Positions 37,483 to 46,729 are shown, counted from the stretch's first letter. The stretch is 64,000 nt of DNA from Sphingobium sp. CECT 9361 (GCF_918741285.1 NZ_CAKKNC010000008.1:147910-211909), one strand, 5' to 3'. The notes: generated from the sequence alone by a model not told the origin. Numbers and translations: made by a program.

Positions 37483-37935
37483 ATGACAGCGTCTTCCGCA
37501 CAGTTTCTTATCCCTATCATCGCGTCGCTCGGCGCCGCCCTGATCGCCGGTATCGCGAGCTATGTCGCAGGGCGCGGGATGCGCTCGCATGAGTGGAAGC
37601 TTGGGCTTGTCCGCGAGCGCCTGTTGGAACGGCAACGGCTCTACGCGAAGTTCATCGCGGAAGCGGACCGCAATGTGCTGCTCGTCGCAGGGGCCGGTTC
37701 GAAGTCGATCGACAACGTCACGCCGTTGCTTGCGCTCTACGCGGAGATATCCCTTCTCTCCACCGATGCCGTGCAGCAGTGCGCGAAGCGAGTTTGCGAT
37801 TTGGCGCTTTCAGCCAACGGCAGAGAAAGCAGCGGGGAGGACGGCGATCACTTCGCGGCGAAATGCGCGTTCGTCGATGCGGCCCGAAGTGAGCTCAAAG
37901 CGATTGAAGTAGGCGCGCGCTCGGCAGCCCCCTGA
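37483..37935 (+). CDS. Small membrane-anchored protein of the methylase operon
   Basis: 150-aa protein with one N-terminal membrane helix (FLIPIIASLGAALIAGIASYVAG) and a cytoplasmic helical domain rich in charged residues (HEWKLGLVRERLLERQRLYAKFI). It begins 13 bases after the nuclease gene, so it is probably co-transcribed. Single-helix proteins with such a coiled tail occur in several defence operons as effectors or sensors; whether this one is part of the system is inference from spacing. Confidence 0.55.
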   Translation: MTASSAQFLIPIIASLGAALIAGIASYVAGRGMRSHEWKLGLVRERLLERQRLYAKFIAEADRNVLLVAGAGSKSIDNVTPLLALYAEISLLSTDAVQQCAKRVCDLALSANGRESSGEDGDHFAAKCAFVDAARSELKAIEVGARSAAP

Positions 37936-38196
37936 TCGATGGAGGATGGCCCGGTCGTGCCGAACTTGGTCCTATTCGACGATCCTCAGCCCGCACCGCG
38001 CTCATCGTCGCGGGTCCGGTATTGCAATTTGAATGGACCGGCGTAGTTTCTGGCGTGCGCCGCTATCGTCGGCGCGGCCGCTGCCTTGGCGAAGGATCGT
38101 TGATCCAACGAATTTTGCTCTGTTGTGACCGCAACTTTATTCGGCCGCTAGAGAGATGAGCAGCGCATCTTCAAGGCCGGAATGAAGGATGCGACG

Positions 38197-39288
38197 ATGT
38201 ACTCCACTCTCGATGGCGCCAAGAAGTGCGCCAAGCAGCTCAAGCGCCTCCTCCAGGCCAGCGCGATGATTTTTCCGCTGTCCGAATGCCAGAATGCCGT
38301 CGCTGTGGCGGGTGGCTATCGCAGTTGGCACGATCTCAACGCCCGGATCGGTCAGCGGCAGGGCGCGGCCAGTCCGTATGATTATTGGGGGAATCTGATC
38401 AAGGCGCTGCCGCAGGCTTGCCATCGTCCGGTATCGGCTTCTCTCGATCAGAAGAGTAAGGGAGCGCTGACACCCTCAGACCTGTGGGTGCGCGATGTCC
38501 TTCCCTATGCGCTCAGTCTTGAGATCGTCCTTCGGGCGAACGCATCGTTGCTGCGGCCTGGTTCGGGTCCGGGGCAGCGTCTGCGCCTTGCGATCATCTC
38601 GGGAATGCTGCTGAATGTCGAAGGCGGTTCCGGCTTCACGCCTAAGCTTGATCCCAAACGGCTATGGCTGACCTTCGAGGGAACGCCTGTATCGATACTG
38701 CCCAACCTCGCGCGCGATCCGAATTTCGATGTCGCCCTGCACTCGCTGGTCGATGCCGGCATCTTGGTGGTCGAGAAGAACATGACGACGGTCCAGATCG
38801 CGGATGACTCGGAACTGCACACAGAGATTCTGCGCCGGGCGTCGCAATGGGGAGCGCCGCAGACACCGCCGGTCGACTATGAGCAGATGGACGACGATCT
38901 GGCCGCCGCGCTCGCCCATCAAGAGGGGATCGAATGGCGCGATGCTGGCCCCAAGGTCCCCTACGATGAACTGGAGCATCGAGGGGTTCTCCTCCAGAGC
39001 CGCTACTCGGTCGCACATGAATTGCAGACGATGAAGGCCGTCGTGGACGCAATGCCTGATGACGTGCGGCTACGTGTCTCCACAATCTGGTGCGATTCCA
39101 AAGCCTCCGCCATCTACAGCGTCACGGTTACGCTCGGCATGGATCGACGCGGACTCGCCGATGCCATCTGCGACAGTTTCCGCACCGCAACGAGCGGGTT
39201 TAACGGCATTTTCGTCGAACATGGAGACGACCAGAAATTCTTTGATCCAGAATGGCCAGGCGATGAAGAGCTTGAACTACTGGCTTAA
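38197..39288 (+). CDS. Hypothetical protein with glyoxalase-associated-type N-terminus
   Basis: 363-aa protein. The first 55 residues (AKKCAKQLKRLLQASAMIFP, then GGYRSWHDLNARI) resemble the small helical domain found on plasmid- and ICE-borne proteins and annotated as glyoxalase-related. The rest is soluble and not recognised. ATG at 38197 has AAGGA seven bases upstream; an ATG five codons earlier has none. It stands alone, 260 bases after the methylase operon. Confidence 0.55.
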   Translation: MYSTLDGAKKCAKQLKRLLQASAMIFPLSECQNAVAVAGGYRSWHDLNARIGQRQGAASPYDYWGNLIKALPQACHRPVSASLDQKSKGALTPSDLWVRDVLPYALSLEIVLRANASLLRPGSGPGQRLRLAIISGMLLNVEGGSGFTPKLDPKRLWLTFEGTPVSILPNLARDPNFDVALHSLVDAGILVVEKNMTTVQIADDSELHTEILRRASQWGAPQTPPVDYEQMDDDLAAALAHQEGIEWRDAGPKVPYDELEHRGVLLQSRYSVAHELQTMKAVVDAMPDDVRLRVSTIWCDSKASAIYSVTVTLGMDRRGLADAICDSFRTATSGFNGIFVEHGDDQKFFDPEWPGDEELELLA

Positions 39289-39416
39289 CCGGAGGCATGG
39301 CCTGAAAGTCGATATACTCGCCGACGACGGGGATGAGCGCATCCGCCGTCGGCGGCGTGTAGGACGGCGAATGGCACAATAGGCCAAATTGAACGGGGCG
39401 GTCTCGGCGGATTCGC

Positions 39417-39815
39417 CTAGTGCCGGGCAGCGCAGATAAGAACGGACGGCGGCGCAGTCCATGTCTCTGTCCAAGGGTTTACCACCGCGATGCCGCAATC
39501 GGTCAAGTCGATGACATTGCGAATCGCTAACCGTGCGCCGCGCTGGCGCCGCGATGTCAGGATAGGCCAAGGTGGCACCGCTATCGAACGATAGCCCCCC
39601 GGCCAGATCGACCTCGAACATCGGCAGCGCGGCCACCATCGGCGCGTCCCGACGGCGGTCTTCGGGCGGCAGCGCCAAGCCATAGAAGATTTCCGCCTGC
39701 GTCAATGTCGTGGTGAAGCGCCCTCCGTCGGTCGCTGCCCGATCCACGCGATCACCGCTGCGTCGGGCTCGCGCCGCATCAGCTCGGAGATGACGTTGAT
39801 GCCGGGGACGATCAT
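39417..39815 (-). pseudogene. vapC: Degraded VapC (PIN-domain) toxin
   Basis: Three frames must be joined to read a VapC: MIVPGINVISELMRREPDAA, then after a frameshift near 39712 FTTTLTQAEIFYGLALPPED and DSGATLAYPDIAA, then in a third frame LAIRNVIDLTDCGIAVVNPW. The first catalytic Asp (usual LDTN) is replaced (PGIN), and the segment that normally carries SQFDAQIAA is missing. The gene is dead. Its ATG overlaps the vapB stop (ATGA). Confidence 0.8.
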
Positions 39816-40060
39816 TCGCCAAAGTTCACCGGCCGCTGGATGGCCTCGCGGGGCGTCTCGGGAAGCTCGACACCGCCGAGCGGACCGAAGCGCCGATGGA
39901 TCGCTTGCGCGAGATTGCGGGGGCGCGGATCATCGGTCGAAAGCGCTGAGCGCAAGATGTCGCGCGCTTCGTCCTCCATAGAGTGGCCGTTGATCGCGGC
40001 GCGCACGCGCAGCCGCTTCTCGATCGCGTCGTCGATGTTTCGGATCGTTATCACCGCCAT
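39812..40060 (-). CDS. vapB: VapB/FitA-type antitoxin
   Basis: 82-aa ribbon-helix-helix antitoxin (MAVITIRNIDDAIEKRLRVR, then AINGHSMEDEARDIL), with a C-terminal tail for toxin binding (VELPETPREAIQRP). ATG at 40060 has GGAGG five bases upstream; an ATG four codons earlier lies inside that site. The frame is intact although the adjoining toxin is not. Confidence 0.82.
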   Translation of the reverse strand: MAVITIRNIDDAIEKRLRVRAAINGHSMEDEARDILRSALSTDDPRPRNLAQAIHRRFGPLGGVELPETPREAIQRPVNFGE

Positions 40061-40126
40061 GCTGACCTCCATAAGTCAATGACTGCATGTCAGTCGATGA
40101 CGCGCAAAACTGCAAGGTTGTGCACC

Positions 40127-40351
40127 TTAGGGCAGCGGCCCGAACAGATCGTCCAGCTCGCTTCGCATGTAGCGTTCGATGACCCGCAGTTCGTCGTCAC
40201 CGATCGGAATCTCTTCGGGCCAGTCGTCGGTCACGACGATCGGACCATCATCCTTCCGGCGACGCAGCGGCGGATTTTTCGGCTCATCCGGCGGGAACGT
40301 CAGCCCCTTCGCCCACCCGCGCGGCAACCGGCGCTTGGCCCGGCGCTTCAT
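40127..40351 (-). CDS. Small protein paired with a ribbon-helix-helix gene
   Basis: 74-aa protein with a basic, proline-rich N-terminal half (MKRRAKRRLPRGW) and an acidic C-terminal half (DDELRVIERYMRSELDDLFG). Its ATG overlaps the TAA of the ribbon-helix-helix gene (TAATG). It takes the place where a ParE or RelE toxin would be expected but looks like neither. Function unknown; it could be a toxin of another kind or an accessory protein. Confidence 0.5.
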   Translation of the reverse strand: MKRRAKRRLPRGWAKGLTFPPDEPKNPPLRRRKDDGPIVVTDDWPEEIPIGDDELRVIERYMRSELDDLFGPLP

Positions 40352-40617
40352 TACACCGGCCCTCGGCCCGAGGATCGTCCATGTAGCAAAGCGCCGACAT
40401 GCTCTTGGATGGCGTCGTGGGAGACCACGCGGCCCGCATCGACGTCGTCCAGTCCTTCCCATGTCATGCGGTGCCTCTCCTCTTCATCGTGCAGCAGCCA
40501 TGTTTGCAATGCCTGCTGCACGGCTTCATCGCGTGTCATGCCGTTGCAGGCGGCGATTGCATCGACCCTCGCAGCAAGTTGGGTCGGCAGTTCGGCGGTG
40601 AATCGCTTGAAAGACAT
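40351..40617 (-). CDS. Ribbon-helix-helix (CopG/ParD-like) protein
   Basis: 88-aa protein. The N-terminal part (MSFKRFTAELPTQLAARVDA, then NGMTRDEAVQQALQTWL) is a ribbon-helix-helix DNA-binding domain. The tail GLDDVDAGRVVSHDAIQEHV is typical of antitoxins that pair with ParE-type toxins. It should repress its own two-gene operon. The partner is the 74-aa gene that follows. Confidence 0.72.
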   Translation of the reverse strand: MSFKRFTAELPTQLAARVDAIAACNGMTRDEAVQQALQTWLLHDEEERHRMTWEGLDDVDAGRVVSHDAIQEHVGALLHGRSSGRGPV

Positions 40618-41125
40618 CGGCCCAAAATAGCAGCCTCATTTACTCCGGAAAGAGCAAGGGCTGCATGAAGCGATGCCGATTCATCATCGTTGCTTCACTG
40701 ATGGCGTTCAGCATTTGAAAGGCGGTTTGGCGCCTCCCTGCGGGACCGCCGCTCTATCTCCGCTGCGCTCCGACCGAGCCCCTGACAGGTCTCGTCCGTG
40801 CCGGTGACGATCAGCATGGCGGGTTGGCGCTGGCGCGCCGATGGGCCAATCCGCGCCGCGGATTGTAGCTGTTTCCGACTGCGGAGATCGGGCCAGGGCT
40901 GCGCCGTCCCGATCGCGTCGCTGTGTCGTTGCACTCCCGCGATGGGGTGGGCGTCGCTTCCCTATAGGCCCGCCGCGCCGGGCCGCAACGCGCGGGCTCG
41001 CCCGCGCTTACCTCCTCTGCGTTCCGGTCCTCACGGATGCTGCCCGGCTCCGCCGGCGGGCCTGCCGGTCGCTCTTTCGCCGCCCACCCCATTCCGGGGT
41101 GCGTGTGGTTTGAAGGAGAAGTGTG
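40618..41125 (+). other. Long GC-rich leader before the ParB-like gene
   Basis: 508 bases without a supported gene; the open frames in it are composition shadows. It contains a perfect 7-bp dyad AATCCGC-GCC-GCGGATT at 40848-40864. Similar long structured leaders precede the DUF736 gene at 46422 and the DUF932 gene at 48068. Confidence 0.5.
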
Positions 41126-43201
41126 ATGAACGCTGCTACCGAAACCGTAGCCGCCGAGCCTGTGTCGGGCGTCGAAATCTTCGTGCCGCTGGCCAAGCTC
41201 AAGAAGTCCCCGAAGAACGCCCGCAAGGTGCCGCATGGGGAGGCCGCCATCGCGGCGCTGGCCGCGTCGATCCAGCACAAGGGGCTGATCCAGAACCTTG
41301 TCGTCGAGCCGGAAACCAAGGAGGACGGGACGCCGACCGGCAACTATCTCGTCACCGCTGGCGAAGGCCGCAGGCTGGCGATGCTGCTGCGCGCCAAGCG
41401 CAAGCAGATCAAGAAGTCCGAACCCGTCCGGTGCTGGCTGGATACGGCCAACGATCCGTCCGAGATCAGTCTGGACGAGAACGTGACCCGGACCCCGATG
41501 CACCCCGCCGATCAGTTCGAACGGTTCCGTGAGCTTTCGGACGGCAAGGGCTGGGGCGCGGAAGAGATCGGCGCGCGGTTCGGCGTGTCGGCGGGCGTGG
41601 TGAAGCAGCGGCTTCGCCTTGGCGCTGTGTCTCCCAAGTTGTTGCAGGTCTATCGGGAAGACGGGCTTACGCTGGACCAGCTTATGGCCTTCGCCATCAC
41701 CGAGGACCATGCCCGGCAGGAGCAGGTTTTCGAGGGGCTGCATCACAACCGCGAACCGTGGATCATCCGCCGCGACATGACCGCCGCCAACGTGCCTGCC
41801 GATGATCGCCGCGCGGTGTTCGTCGGGGCCGACGCCTATATCGAGGCGGGCGGCACCATCATCCGCGACCTGTTCAGCGAGGATCGGGGCGGGTTCTTCG
41901 AGGACGCGGGCTTGCTCGACATGCTTGCCGCCGAGAAGTTGCGCGAGATCGCGGGCGGGGTTCAGGCCGAGGGCTGGAAATGGACCGAGGCGCATATCGA
42001 CTATCCCCACGCTCACGGGATGCGGCGTTTTTATGCACAGTCGGTTCCGCTATCCGACGAGGACGAGGCCCGGCTGGAGGCGCTGTCCACCGAGCATGAC
42101 GCGCTTGCCGAGGGCTATTCGTCCTATGACGAGATGCCCGAGGATGTGGCGGCGAAGCTGGAGGCCGTGTCCGACGAGATCGACGTGATTTCGGCCAAGC
42201 GTTCCGCCTACGACGGCAATGTGGTCGCGCATGGCGGGGCGTTCGTCGTGTTGCACCATGACGGCAGCGTTCGGGTCGAGCGCGGTTTCGTGCGGCTCGA
42301 GGATGAGGCGCTGGCCGATCCGCAGCCCGAGCCGGAAGAAGGCGACGCGGCGGTCCCGGAGAATGGGGACGACGGGCAGCCCGAGGACGGCGACGAGGAA
42401 GCGCAGGAGATCGAGGAGGACGAGGAACCGGGCAAGCCCATTTCCGACAGCCTCACCCGAGACCTGTCCGCGCATCGGACGCTGGCGCTGCGCGTGGCGC
42501 TGGCCGAGCGGCCCGATACGGCCTTGATCGCGCTGACCCACACGCTGACCGCGCAACTGTTCTACAGCTATGCGGAGGCCGGTTGCCTTGAAGTTCGTCC
42601 GACCGTGACCCCGTTGGGGAGCCATGCGGACGGGATCGAGGACACCCCCTTGGCGGCACGGGCGAACGAGCAGCACGAGGCATGGGCCGAGCGGATGCCG
42701 CGCGACGTGGCGGACCTGTGGGGCTTCATCGTCGCGCTGGACGACGAGAAGCGGACCCTGCTGCTGGCGCATTGCGCGGCTCGCACGGTCAACGCCCTGC
42801 GTCTGCCGTGGGATCGCAAGCCCCGCTCGCTGCAAACGGCGGACAGGCTGGCGACCGCGCTGGCGCTGGACGTGGCGAAGGACTGGACGCCAACGGTGGA
42901 CAGTTACCTTGGCCGCGTCACCAAGGCGCATATCGTGGAGGCCGTGTCCGAAGGCGTGTCCGAGGATGCTGCCCGCCGCATCGCGGACATGAAGAAGCCC
43001 GACATGGCGCACGCCGCCGAGCAGCTTCTGGCCGGGACGGGATGGTTGCCCGTTACCCTGCGGACCCCCGAGCCGGAGACGGAGCAGTTCGCGCCCGTAG
43101 AGGCCGAGGAAGCCGAAGCCGTGGAGCAGCCGTCCGAAGCGGAGACCTCCGAAGCACAAGCGCAGGACGATGAAGCGTCCTATGCTGTCGCCGCCGAATA
43201 G
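41126..43201 (+). CDS. ParB/Spo0J-like nuclease-domain protein
   Basis: 691-aa protein. Residues 10-110 are a ParB N-terminal domain (LKKSPKNARKVPHGEAAIAA, SIQHKGLIQNLVVEP, AGEGRRLAMLL), followed by a helix-turn-helix segment (EEIGARFGVSAGVVKQRLRL). A long acidic central part (about residues 390-440) and an Ala/Glu-rich tail follow. Proteins of this size and layout are common on alphaproteobacterial plasmids and ICEs, and no ParA partner is nearby, so a regulatory role is as likely as partition. AAGGAG lies seven bases before the ATG. Confidence 0.82.
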   Translation: MNAATETVAAEPVSGVEIFVPLAKLKKSPKNARKVPHGEAAIAALAASIQHKGLIQNLVVEPETKEDGTPTGNYLVTAGEGRRLAMLLRAKRKQIKKSEPVRCWLDTANDPSEISLDENVTRTPMHPADQFERFRELSDGKGWGAEEIGARFGVSAGVVKQRLRLGAVSPKLLQVYREDGLTLDQLMAFAITEDHARQEQVFEGLHHNREPWIIRRDMTAANVPADDRRAVFVGADAYIEAGGTIIRDLFSEDRGGFFEDAGLLDMLAAEKLREIAGGVQAEGWKWTEAHIDYPHAHGMRRFYAQSVPLSDEDEARLEALSTEHDALAEGYSSYDEMPEDVAAKLEAVSDEIDVISAKRSAYDGNVVAHGGAFVVLHHDGSVRVERGFVRLEDEALADPQPEPEEGDAAVPENGDDGQPEDGDEEAQEIEEDEEPGKPISDSLTRDLSAHRTLALRVALAERPDTALIALTHTLTAQLFYSYAEAGCLEVRPTVTPLGSHADGIEDTPLAARANEQHEAWAERMPRDVADLWGFIVALDDEKRTLLLAHCAARTVNALRLPWDRKPRSLQTADRLATALALDVAKDWTPTVDSYLGRVTKAHIVEAVSEGVSEDAARRIADMKKPDMAHAAEQLLAGTGWLPVTLRTPEPETEQFAPVEAEEAEAVEQPSEAETSEAQAQDDEASYAVAAE

Positions 43202-43261
43202 CGGCATTGGGCCGGGGCCGCGCAAGCGGTCCCGGCTTTCCTTTTGTAGCTATCCCAAAAA

Positions 43262-43296
43262 ATAGCGGCCGCGCCCGGTTGGGGCGCGGCCGCTAT
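43262..43296 (-). terminator. Rho-independent terminator of the arsenic operon
   Basis: Perfect 14-bp inverted repeat ATAGCGGCCGCGCC / GGCGCGGCCGCTAT with a 7-base loop. On the minus strand it is followed by TTTTTT, which makes it a strong terminator for the operon ending in arsH; it may also stop transcripts from the ParB-like gene. Confidence 0.85.
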
Positions 43297-43351
43297 GGTC
43301 ATGCAGAGATAGTCGTCGCTCGCCGGGCATGGCCCGGCTCGCGAATAGGAT

Positions 43352-44107
43352 TCATTGTGATGTTTGCGACGCGATGGCGATCGCCGACAGGTCGTTGGCC
43401 GGGTCGACCGCCACGCCGGCGGCCTTTCGCTCGGAATAGCGGTCGACAAGCTGCGCAGCGTGCGGGCGTAGCAGCACCGTGAACCGCACCAGCTCCTCCA
43501 TGACATCGACGATGCGGTCATAATAGCTGGACGGCTTCATACGACCGGCATCGTCGAACTCCTTGTAGGCCATCGCCACGCTCGACTGATTGGGGATGGT
43601 GAACATGCGCATCCAGCGACCAAGCAGGCGCAGCGAGTTGACTGCGTTAAACGATTGCGATCCCCCCGATACCTGCATCACCGCGAGCGTGCGGCCCTGG
43701 GTCGGACGCATCCCCTTCATCTCCAGAGGCAGATGGTCGATCTGCGCCTTCATGATGCCGGTGATCTGGCCGTGACGTTCCGGGCTGCACCAGACCATCC
43801 CTTCGGACCACAGAGCGTGTTCGCGCAATTCGTGAATCGCGGGATGGTCATCACCCTCGACCTGATCGGGTAGCGGCAGATCGGACGGATCGAAAATGCG
43901 CGTCTCGGCTCCGAAGAACTGGAGCAGCCGCGCCGCTTCTTCGACCGCGAGGCGCGAGAAGGAACGGTCGCGCAGCGAGCCGTAGAGCAACAGAATACGC
44001 GGCGGCGGGCTAACCGCGCCAAGCCCGAGCGCAGGCCGCTCATGAACATAGCGGTGGTCGAGCGCCGGCATATGGTCCAGCTCGGAAACGTCTCGCAGGC
44101 GCCTCAC
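43352..44107 (-). CDS. arsH: ArsH NADPH-dependent flavoprotein
   Basis: 251-aa flavodoxin-fold enzyme that oxidises trivalent methylarsenicals. The FMN-binding loop [16 protein letters not shown] and the segment [21 protein letters not shown] are characteristic of ArsH. GTG at 44107 overlaps the acr3 stop (GTGA). It is the last gene of arsR-arsC-acr3-arsH. Confidence 0.93.
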   Translation of the reverse strand: MRRLRDVSELDHMPALDHRYVHERPALGLGAVSPPPRILLLYGSLRDRSFSRLAVEEAARLLQFFGAETRIFDPSDLPLPDQVEGDDHPAIHELREHALWSEGMVWCSPERHGQITGIMKAQIDHLPLEMKGMRPTQGRTLAVMQVSGGSQSFNAVNSLRLLGRWMRMFTIPNQSSVAMAYKEFDDAGRMKPSSYYDRIVDVMEELVRFTVLLRPHAAQLVDRYSERKAAGVAVDPANDLSAIAIASQTSQ

Positions 44108-45180
44108 GCACTCACTCCCTTCTCATACCAACCGCGCGAGCGCTTCACGATCGTCACGACAGACAACATCACCGGCACCTCGACCAGCACACCGACCACG
44201 GTGGCGAGCGCCGCGCCCGACTTGAGACCGAACAGGCTGATGGCCGCAGCCACGGCCAGCTCGAAGAAATTCGACGCGCCGATCAGCGCGGCCGGCGCCG
44301 CCACGCACCACGCGACGCCGAGGCGGCGGCTCAGCCAATAGGCCAGCCCCGCGTTGAAATAGACCTGGATTAGAATGGGGACGGCCAACAGTGCGATCAC
44401 CAGCGGCTGCGCCACAATGGCCTCGCCCTGAAAGCCGAACAGCAGCACCAGCGTCGCCAGCAGCGCAACCAGCGATACGGGGCCGAGCCGGGCCAGCAGT
44501 CGATCGAGCGCGGCCTGTCCGCCCGTCGCCAGCACACGGCTCCGCACAAGCTGCGCCACGATCACCGGCACGACGATGTAGAGACCGACCGAGATCACTA
44601 GCGTATCCCAGGGCACCGTCACCGAGGCGACGCCGAGCAGCAGTCCGACCAGCGGCGCGAACAGGAACACCATGAGGACGTCGTTCAACGCGACCTGGCT
44701 CAAGGTGTACGTCGGATCGCCGTCGCACAGGTTCGACCACACGAACACCATCGCCGTGCAAGGTGCGGCGGCGAGCAGGATGAGCCCGGCGATGTAGGAC
44801 GATCCCTGTCCGGCTGGCAGCAGCGGCGCGAACAGCCAGCCGATGAACAATGTGCCGAGCAGCGCCATTGAGAAGGGTTTGACGGCCCAATTGATGAACA
44901 GGGTGACGCCGACGCCGCGCCAGTGCCGCCGCACTGAACCCAGCGCGCCGAAGTCGATCTTGAGCAGCATCGGGACGATCATCAGCCAGATCAGCACCGC
45001 CACGACGAGGTTGACGCGGGCGATCTCGGCCGCGGCGATAGCGGTGAACAGGCCCGGTAGCAGATGACCGAGCGCGATGCCCGCCACGATGCAGAGCGCC
45101 ACCCACAGGGTCAGATAGCGCTCGAAAAAGCTGATACCGGGGCGTGGCGGCGCGGTCGCCGCAAGGGGGGGCGTGGACAT
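44104..45180 (-). CDS. acr3: ACR3-family arsenite efflux permease
   Basis: 358-aa inner-membrane carrier with ten helices that expels arsenite. The family segments [20 protein letters not shown] (with the essential Cys) and [20 protein letters not shown] are present. ATG at 45180 has GAGG six bases upstream; an in-frame ATG at 45222 would overlap arsC by 35 bases and has no better site. Confidence 0.93.
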   Translation of the reverse strand: MSTPPLAATAPPRPGISFFERYLTLWVALCIVAGIALGHLLPGLFTAIAAAEIARVNLVVAVLIWLMIVPMLLKIDFGALGSVRRHWRGVGVTLFINWAVKPFSMALLGTLFIGWLFAPLLPAGQGSSYIAGLILLAAAPCTAMVFVWSNLCDGDPTYTLSQVALNDVLMVFLFAPLVGLLLGVASVTVPWDTLVISVGLYIVVPVIVAQLVRSRVLATGGQAALDRLLARLGPVSLVALLATLVLLFGFQGEAIVAQPLVIALLAVPILIQVYFNAGLAYWLSRRLGVAWCVAAPAALIGASNFFELAVAAAISLFGLKSGAALATVVGVLVEVPVMLSVVTIVKRSRGWYEKGVSA

Positions 45181-45187
45181 GGAAACC

Positions 45188-45613
45188 TCAGACGATCCGG
45201 GCGCCATGCTCATCCACGACACGCTCGCCGTCCTCCTTCGTGAACGCGCCGCGCTGGGGCGACGGCAGGAGATCTAGTACGGCCTCCGATGGCCGGCAGA
45301 GCTTTACGCCGAGCGGCGAGACGACCAGCGGCCGATTGATGAGAATCGGATGCGCCATCATCGCGTCGAGCAGAGCGTCATCGCTCAGGCGTTCGTCGCC
45401 CAAACCCGATTCCGCATAAGGCGTGCCCTTTTCGCGGAGCAGATCGCGCGGCGTCATATCCGCCCGTTCGATAAGCTGGACGAGCAGCGCGCGGGCGGGC
45501 GGCGTCTTGAGATATTCGATGACATGCGGCTCGATCCCCGCATTGCGGATCAGACCCAGCGTGTTGCGCGACGTCCCGCAGTCGGGATTGTGGTAGATGA
45601 TGATGTCAGTCAT
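45188..45613 (-). CDS. arsC: Glutaredoxin-type arsenate reductase ArsC
   Basis: 141-aa arsenate reductase that gives arsenite for Acr3. The active-site loop HNPDCGTSRNTL carries the catalytic Cys, and LINRPLVV holds the conserved Arg. ATG at 45613 overlaps the arsR stop (ATGA). Confidence 0.93.
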   Translation of the reverse strand: MTDIIIYHNPDCGTSRNTLGLIRNAGIEPHVIEYLKTPPARALLVQLIERADMTPRDLLREKGTPYAESGLGDERLSDDALLDAMMAHPILINRPLVVSPLGVKLCRPSEAVLDLLPSPQRGAFTKEDGERVVDEHGARIV

Positions 45614-45957
45614 GGGCGCGGTCCTTCGCAGCAAGGCATCAGTTCCTCGACAAGCGGCGCACAAAGTTCGGGCCGACCCGCACAGCAATCCTTGACGAGA
45701 TAGAGGGTGAGCGCGCGGAGCGTGCCGAGGTCCGCGCGATAGATGATGGAACGGCTGTGCCGCTCCGATGTCACCAGCTTCGCCCGCGTCAGGATCGCCA
45801 GATGCGACGACATGGTGTTCTGCGGAACGTCGAGCAGGCGGGCGATCTCGCCGGCCGGTAAGCCGTCAGGTTCGTGGCGCACCAACAGGCGGAACGTGTC
45901 GAGCCGCGTCGGTTGCGCTAGGGCGCTCATGGCGAGAATGGTTGATTCGGAATCCAT
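45610..45957 (-). CDS. arsR: ArsR-family arsenite-responsive repressor
   Basis: 115-aa winged-helix repressor (LLDVPQNTMSSHLAILTRAKL). The usual CxC near the recognition helix is absent. Instead the C-terminal part has a cysteine cluster (KDCCAGRPELC, then MPCCEG), the layout of ArsR proteins that bind As(III) at a C-terminal site. It heads the ars operon; a dyad just upstream of its ATG is the likely operator. Confidence 0.9.
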   Translation of the reverse strand: MDSESTILAMSALAQPTRLDTFRLLVRHEPDGLPAGEIARLLDVPQNTMSSHLAILTRAKLVTSERHSRSIIYRADLGTLRALTLYLVKDCCAGRPELCAPLVEELMPCCEGPRP

Positions 45958-45963
45958 ATATCG

Positions 45964-45980
45964 AGAATAATGGATATTCT
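45964..45980 (-). promoter_or_regulatory. Probable ArsR operator
   Basis: Inverted repeat AGAAT-N7-ATTCT in an AT-rich patch, seven bases upstream of the arsR start codon. Short dyads at this place are usual for ArsR repressors. Confidence 0.5.
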
Positions 45981-46245
45981 GGCAAAAGCCACCCCCTTGC
46001 ATCCGATCGATGCCGATCCCCGCATACAGTTCCTGCTCTGGTCTAGGCCGTGTCACTTTCGATCGGGTGGTCCAAGTCGATGCGCGGCCAGTCTTTCGTG
46101 CCTACAGTGCCGTGATCCGTAGCCCGCTGTCGCTCTGCGCCGATATGCGCGCGCATGTCCGGGTCCCTCATCGGCAAGACCACGCGGCCTCTCGATTGGC
46201 TTGATCTAATCGGGGCCGGCTTCGCCTTGCTCGGCCTGGCGCAAC

Positions 46246-46312
46246 GGCGACGCGCGACTTTTTTCCGCCGCCTTCGGCTTTGCATCGCGAAGCAAAAAAG
46301 CCGCGCGTCGCC
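46246..46312 (+). repeat. Long inverted repeat in the leader of the DUF736 gene
   Basis: Arms of 19 bases (GGCGACGCGCGACTTTTTT at 46246-46264 and AAAAAAGCCGCGCGTCGCC at 46294-46312) match at 18 positions, with a 29-base GC-rich middle. It lies 110 bases before the DUF736 start codon in a 464-base region (45958-46421) without a gene. It could be a terminator of transcripts leaving either side or a leader structure. Confidence 0.7.
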
Positions 46313-46421
46313 ATCCTCCGCTGCGCTCTGGCCGCAAGCGGTGCGCGTCCGATCATCCCCGCTTCACCGATCGCCATCGAGGCCGCGGCGGTCGTGGCCC
46401 GAAAGCGAAAGGAACTACGAC

Positions 46422-46721
46422 ATGGCCACCATCGGCACCTTCACCCAGGCAAGCAACGGCTCCTTCACCGGAACCGTCAAGACCTTGACCCTCAACGCCA
46501 AGGCGACCCTCCGGCCGATCGACAAGGAAAGCGACAAGGCGCCCGATTACCGCCTCGCGGTCGGCTCGGTCGAATGCGGCGCGGGATGGAAGAAGACCAG
46601 CCGCGAGAACCGCGATTACATCTCGATCAAGCTGGACGATCCGAGCTTCCCGGCGCCGATCTACGCCACCCTGAGCGAGACCGACACCGCCGGCGAATAT
46701 GCACTCATCTGGTCGCGCTGA
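46422..46721 (+). CDS. DUF736 family protein
   Basis: 99-aa protein of the DUF736 family, small beta-rich proteins found on alphaproteobacterial plasmids and ICEs; function unknown. Conserved segments are [27 protein letters not shown] and [24 protein letters not shown] precedes the ATG. A second family member is at 52144. Confidence 0.85.
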   Translation: MATIGTFTQASNGSFTGTVKTLTLNAKATLRPIDKESDKAPDYRLAVGSVECGAGWKKTSRENRDYISIKLDDPSFPAPIYATLSETDTAGEYALIWSR

Positions 46722-46729
46722 GCGACGCG

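Noticed and set aside
40811..42016. 401-aa open frame on the minus strand
   Set aside because: Antisense to the ParB-like gene and its leader; low-complexity translation and no ribosome site.
42050..43225. 391-aa open frame on the minus strand
   Set aside because: Antisense to the C-terminal half of the ParB-like gene; GC-driven shadow.
44123..45106. 327-aa open frame on the minus strand
   Set aside because: It is another frame of acr3; its sequence is Arg/Ala-rich, whereas the acr3 frame has clear membrane helices and family motifs.
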